Source of the DNA: Methylorubrum suomiense
GTDB taxonomy: Bacteria; Pseudomonadota; Alphaproteobacteria; Rhizobiales; Beijerinckiaceae
Reading direction: 5' to 3'
Length of the DNA stretch: 64,000 bases
Assembly: GCF_022179765.1 (NCBI RefSeq)
Contig: NZ_BPRE01000013.1
Coordinates: 1-64,000, forward strand
The notes under the pieces were generated by a model that saw only the letters and a program-made list of their open reading frames with translations, did not search any database and was not told where the DNA came from. This document shows positions 63,582 through 64,000 of this stretch, one piece after another (the stretch's first letter is position 1; each line of letters begins with the position of its first letter). The position numbers and the translations under genes are program-made.

Positions 63582-64000
63582 TCAGGCGGGTTGATGGTGT
63601 CGCAGATCCGCGAAACCAATCATTTTCCGGGCCTTTTCGTCCCAGAGGGCGAGCCTCAGGCAATTCAGGCTGTCCCGCAACGTCAGGCGACCCACCCGCC
63701 CGAGCACTTCATGTCCGTCGAGACATTCCTGAAGGCGGTAATTCGGGATGCGGCTGTTGAGATGGTGGACGTGGTGCAGACCGACATTGCCCGTGAACCA
63801 CTGAAGCACCCGCGGTAAGGCATAGTACGAGCTGCCCCCGAGCGCCGCGCGGTGGAAGTCCCAGGCCTCCGCCTCCTCCCAAACCGTCTCCTCGTACTGG
63901 TGCTGGACGTAGAACAACCAGCCCCCGATCCAGGCGGCGACGCTGATCACCGGTAGGAACACCCAGAGCACCGGCCCGACACTGCCGATGGCGAGCGCCA
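63582..64000 (-). CDS. Fatty acid desaturase, C-terminal part (5' end outside window)
   Basis: The last 139 codons of a membrane desaturase. Features are a hydrophobic helix (VLWVFLPVISVAAWIGGWLF), the conserved VQHQYEETVWEEAEAWDFHR region containing the second histidine box type, and the third box GLHHVHHLNSRIPNYRL, which binds the di-iron centre. This belongs to the omega-6/omega-3-like acyl-lipid desaturase group. Gene continues past the right edge. Confidence 0.92.
   Translation of the reverse strand, partial: ALAIGSVGPVLWVFLPVISVAAWIGGWLFYVQHQYEETVWEEAEAWDFHRAALGGSSYYALPRVLQWFTGNVGLHHVHHLNSRIPNYRLQECLDGHEVLGRVGRLTLRDSLNCLRLALWDEKARKMIGFADLRHHQPA

Noticed and set aside
1..64000. CRISPR array, rRNA operon or replication origin
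   Set aside because: No regularly spaced short repeats, rRNA sequence or DnaA-box cluster was seen.

Overview
The window is high-GC alphaproteobacterial DNA, and its gene content points to Methylobacterium/Methylorubrum. It opens with a lanthanide-type methanol dehydrogenase (xoxF1, C-terminal part outside the window). It closes with the two-subunit NAD-dependent formate dehydrogenase FDH1 (fdhB-fdhA), whose subunit lengths (572 and 989 aa) fit the M. extorquens enzyme. Both are hallmarks of pink-pigmented facultative methylotrophs.

Layout. 1-4.8 kb: xoxF1 (minus), an orphan promoter-to-terminator unit that may be a small RNA, two small unknown genes, a metallophosphatase, a CcdA-like membrane protein and tRNA-Gln(CUG). 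4.8-7.5 kb: gene-poor sequence with a broken IS200-type transposase, then a GAF protein and an atypical receiver-domain protein. 7.5-24.1 kb: one coherent locus of a periplasmic adaptor, a GAF-HlyD fusion, an M50 peptidase-HlyD fusion, a 3492-aa DUF4347/Ig-like repeat adhesin and a TolC-like lipoprotein. It looks like an export system for the giant protein, but no ABC ATPase is encoded. 24.4-26.1 kb: a decayed HTH fragment, a serine-recombinase homologue lacking catalytic residues, and an OhrR/MarR regulator. 26.1-32.8 kb: the selenium locus, with a three-gene ABC importer of the type annotated as putative selenate transporter, selB, selA and tRNA-Sec(UCA).

33.5-38.1 kb: the most notable finding. 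A periplasmic oligopeptide-type substrate-binding protein is interrupted at codon 190 by an in-frame TGA. The reading frame stays intact and family-like on both sides. A hairpin starting 6 nt after the TGA has GU at the start of its apical loop, about 20 nt from the TGA, as expected for a bacterial SECIS. With selB, selA and tRNA-Sec just upstream, the simplest reading is a selenocysteine-containing solute-binding protein. It follows a TlpA-like thioredoxin in the same direction, and a DsbD/ScsB-like thiol reductase is divergent from them, suggesting periplasmic redox upkeep.

38.5-45 kb: a beta-helix/RTX secreted protein, a CioAB-type cytochrome bd oxidase with a 45-aa DUF2474 subunit, and an Hsp20 gene preceded by a sigma-EcfG-like promoter and a ROSE-like RNA thermometer. 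46-55.5 kb: choline uptake and oxidation, with a TorF-type porin, choXWV, betB, betA, and a regulator in which BetI is fused to an aldehyde-dehydrogenase domain that has lost its catalytic residues. Two near-identical palindromes flank the divergent promoter. 56-64 kb: a transglutaminase-like protease, AT-rich intergenic DNA, a small unknown gene, fdhBA, and the 3' part of a fatty acid desaturase.

All functions are read from sequence motifs and family knowledge; no database search was run.
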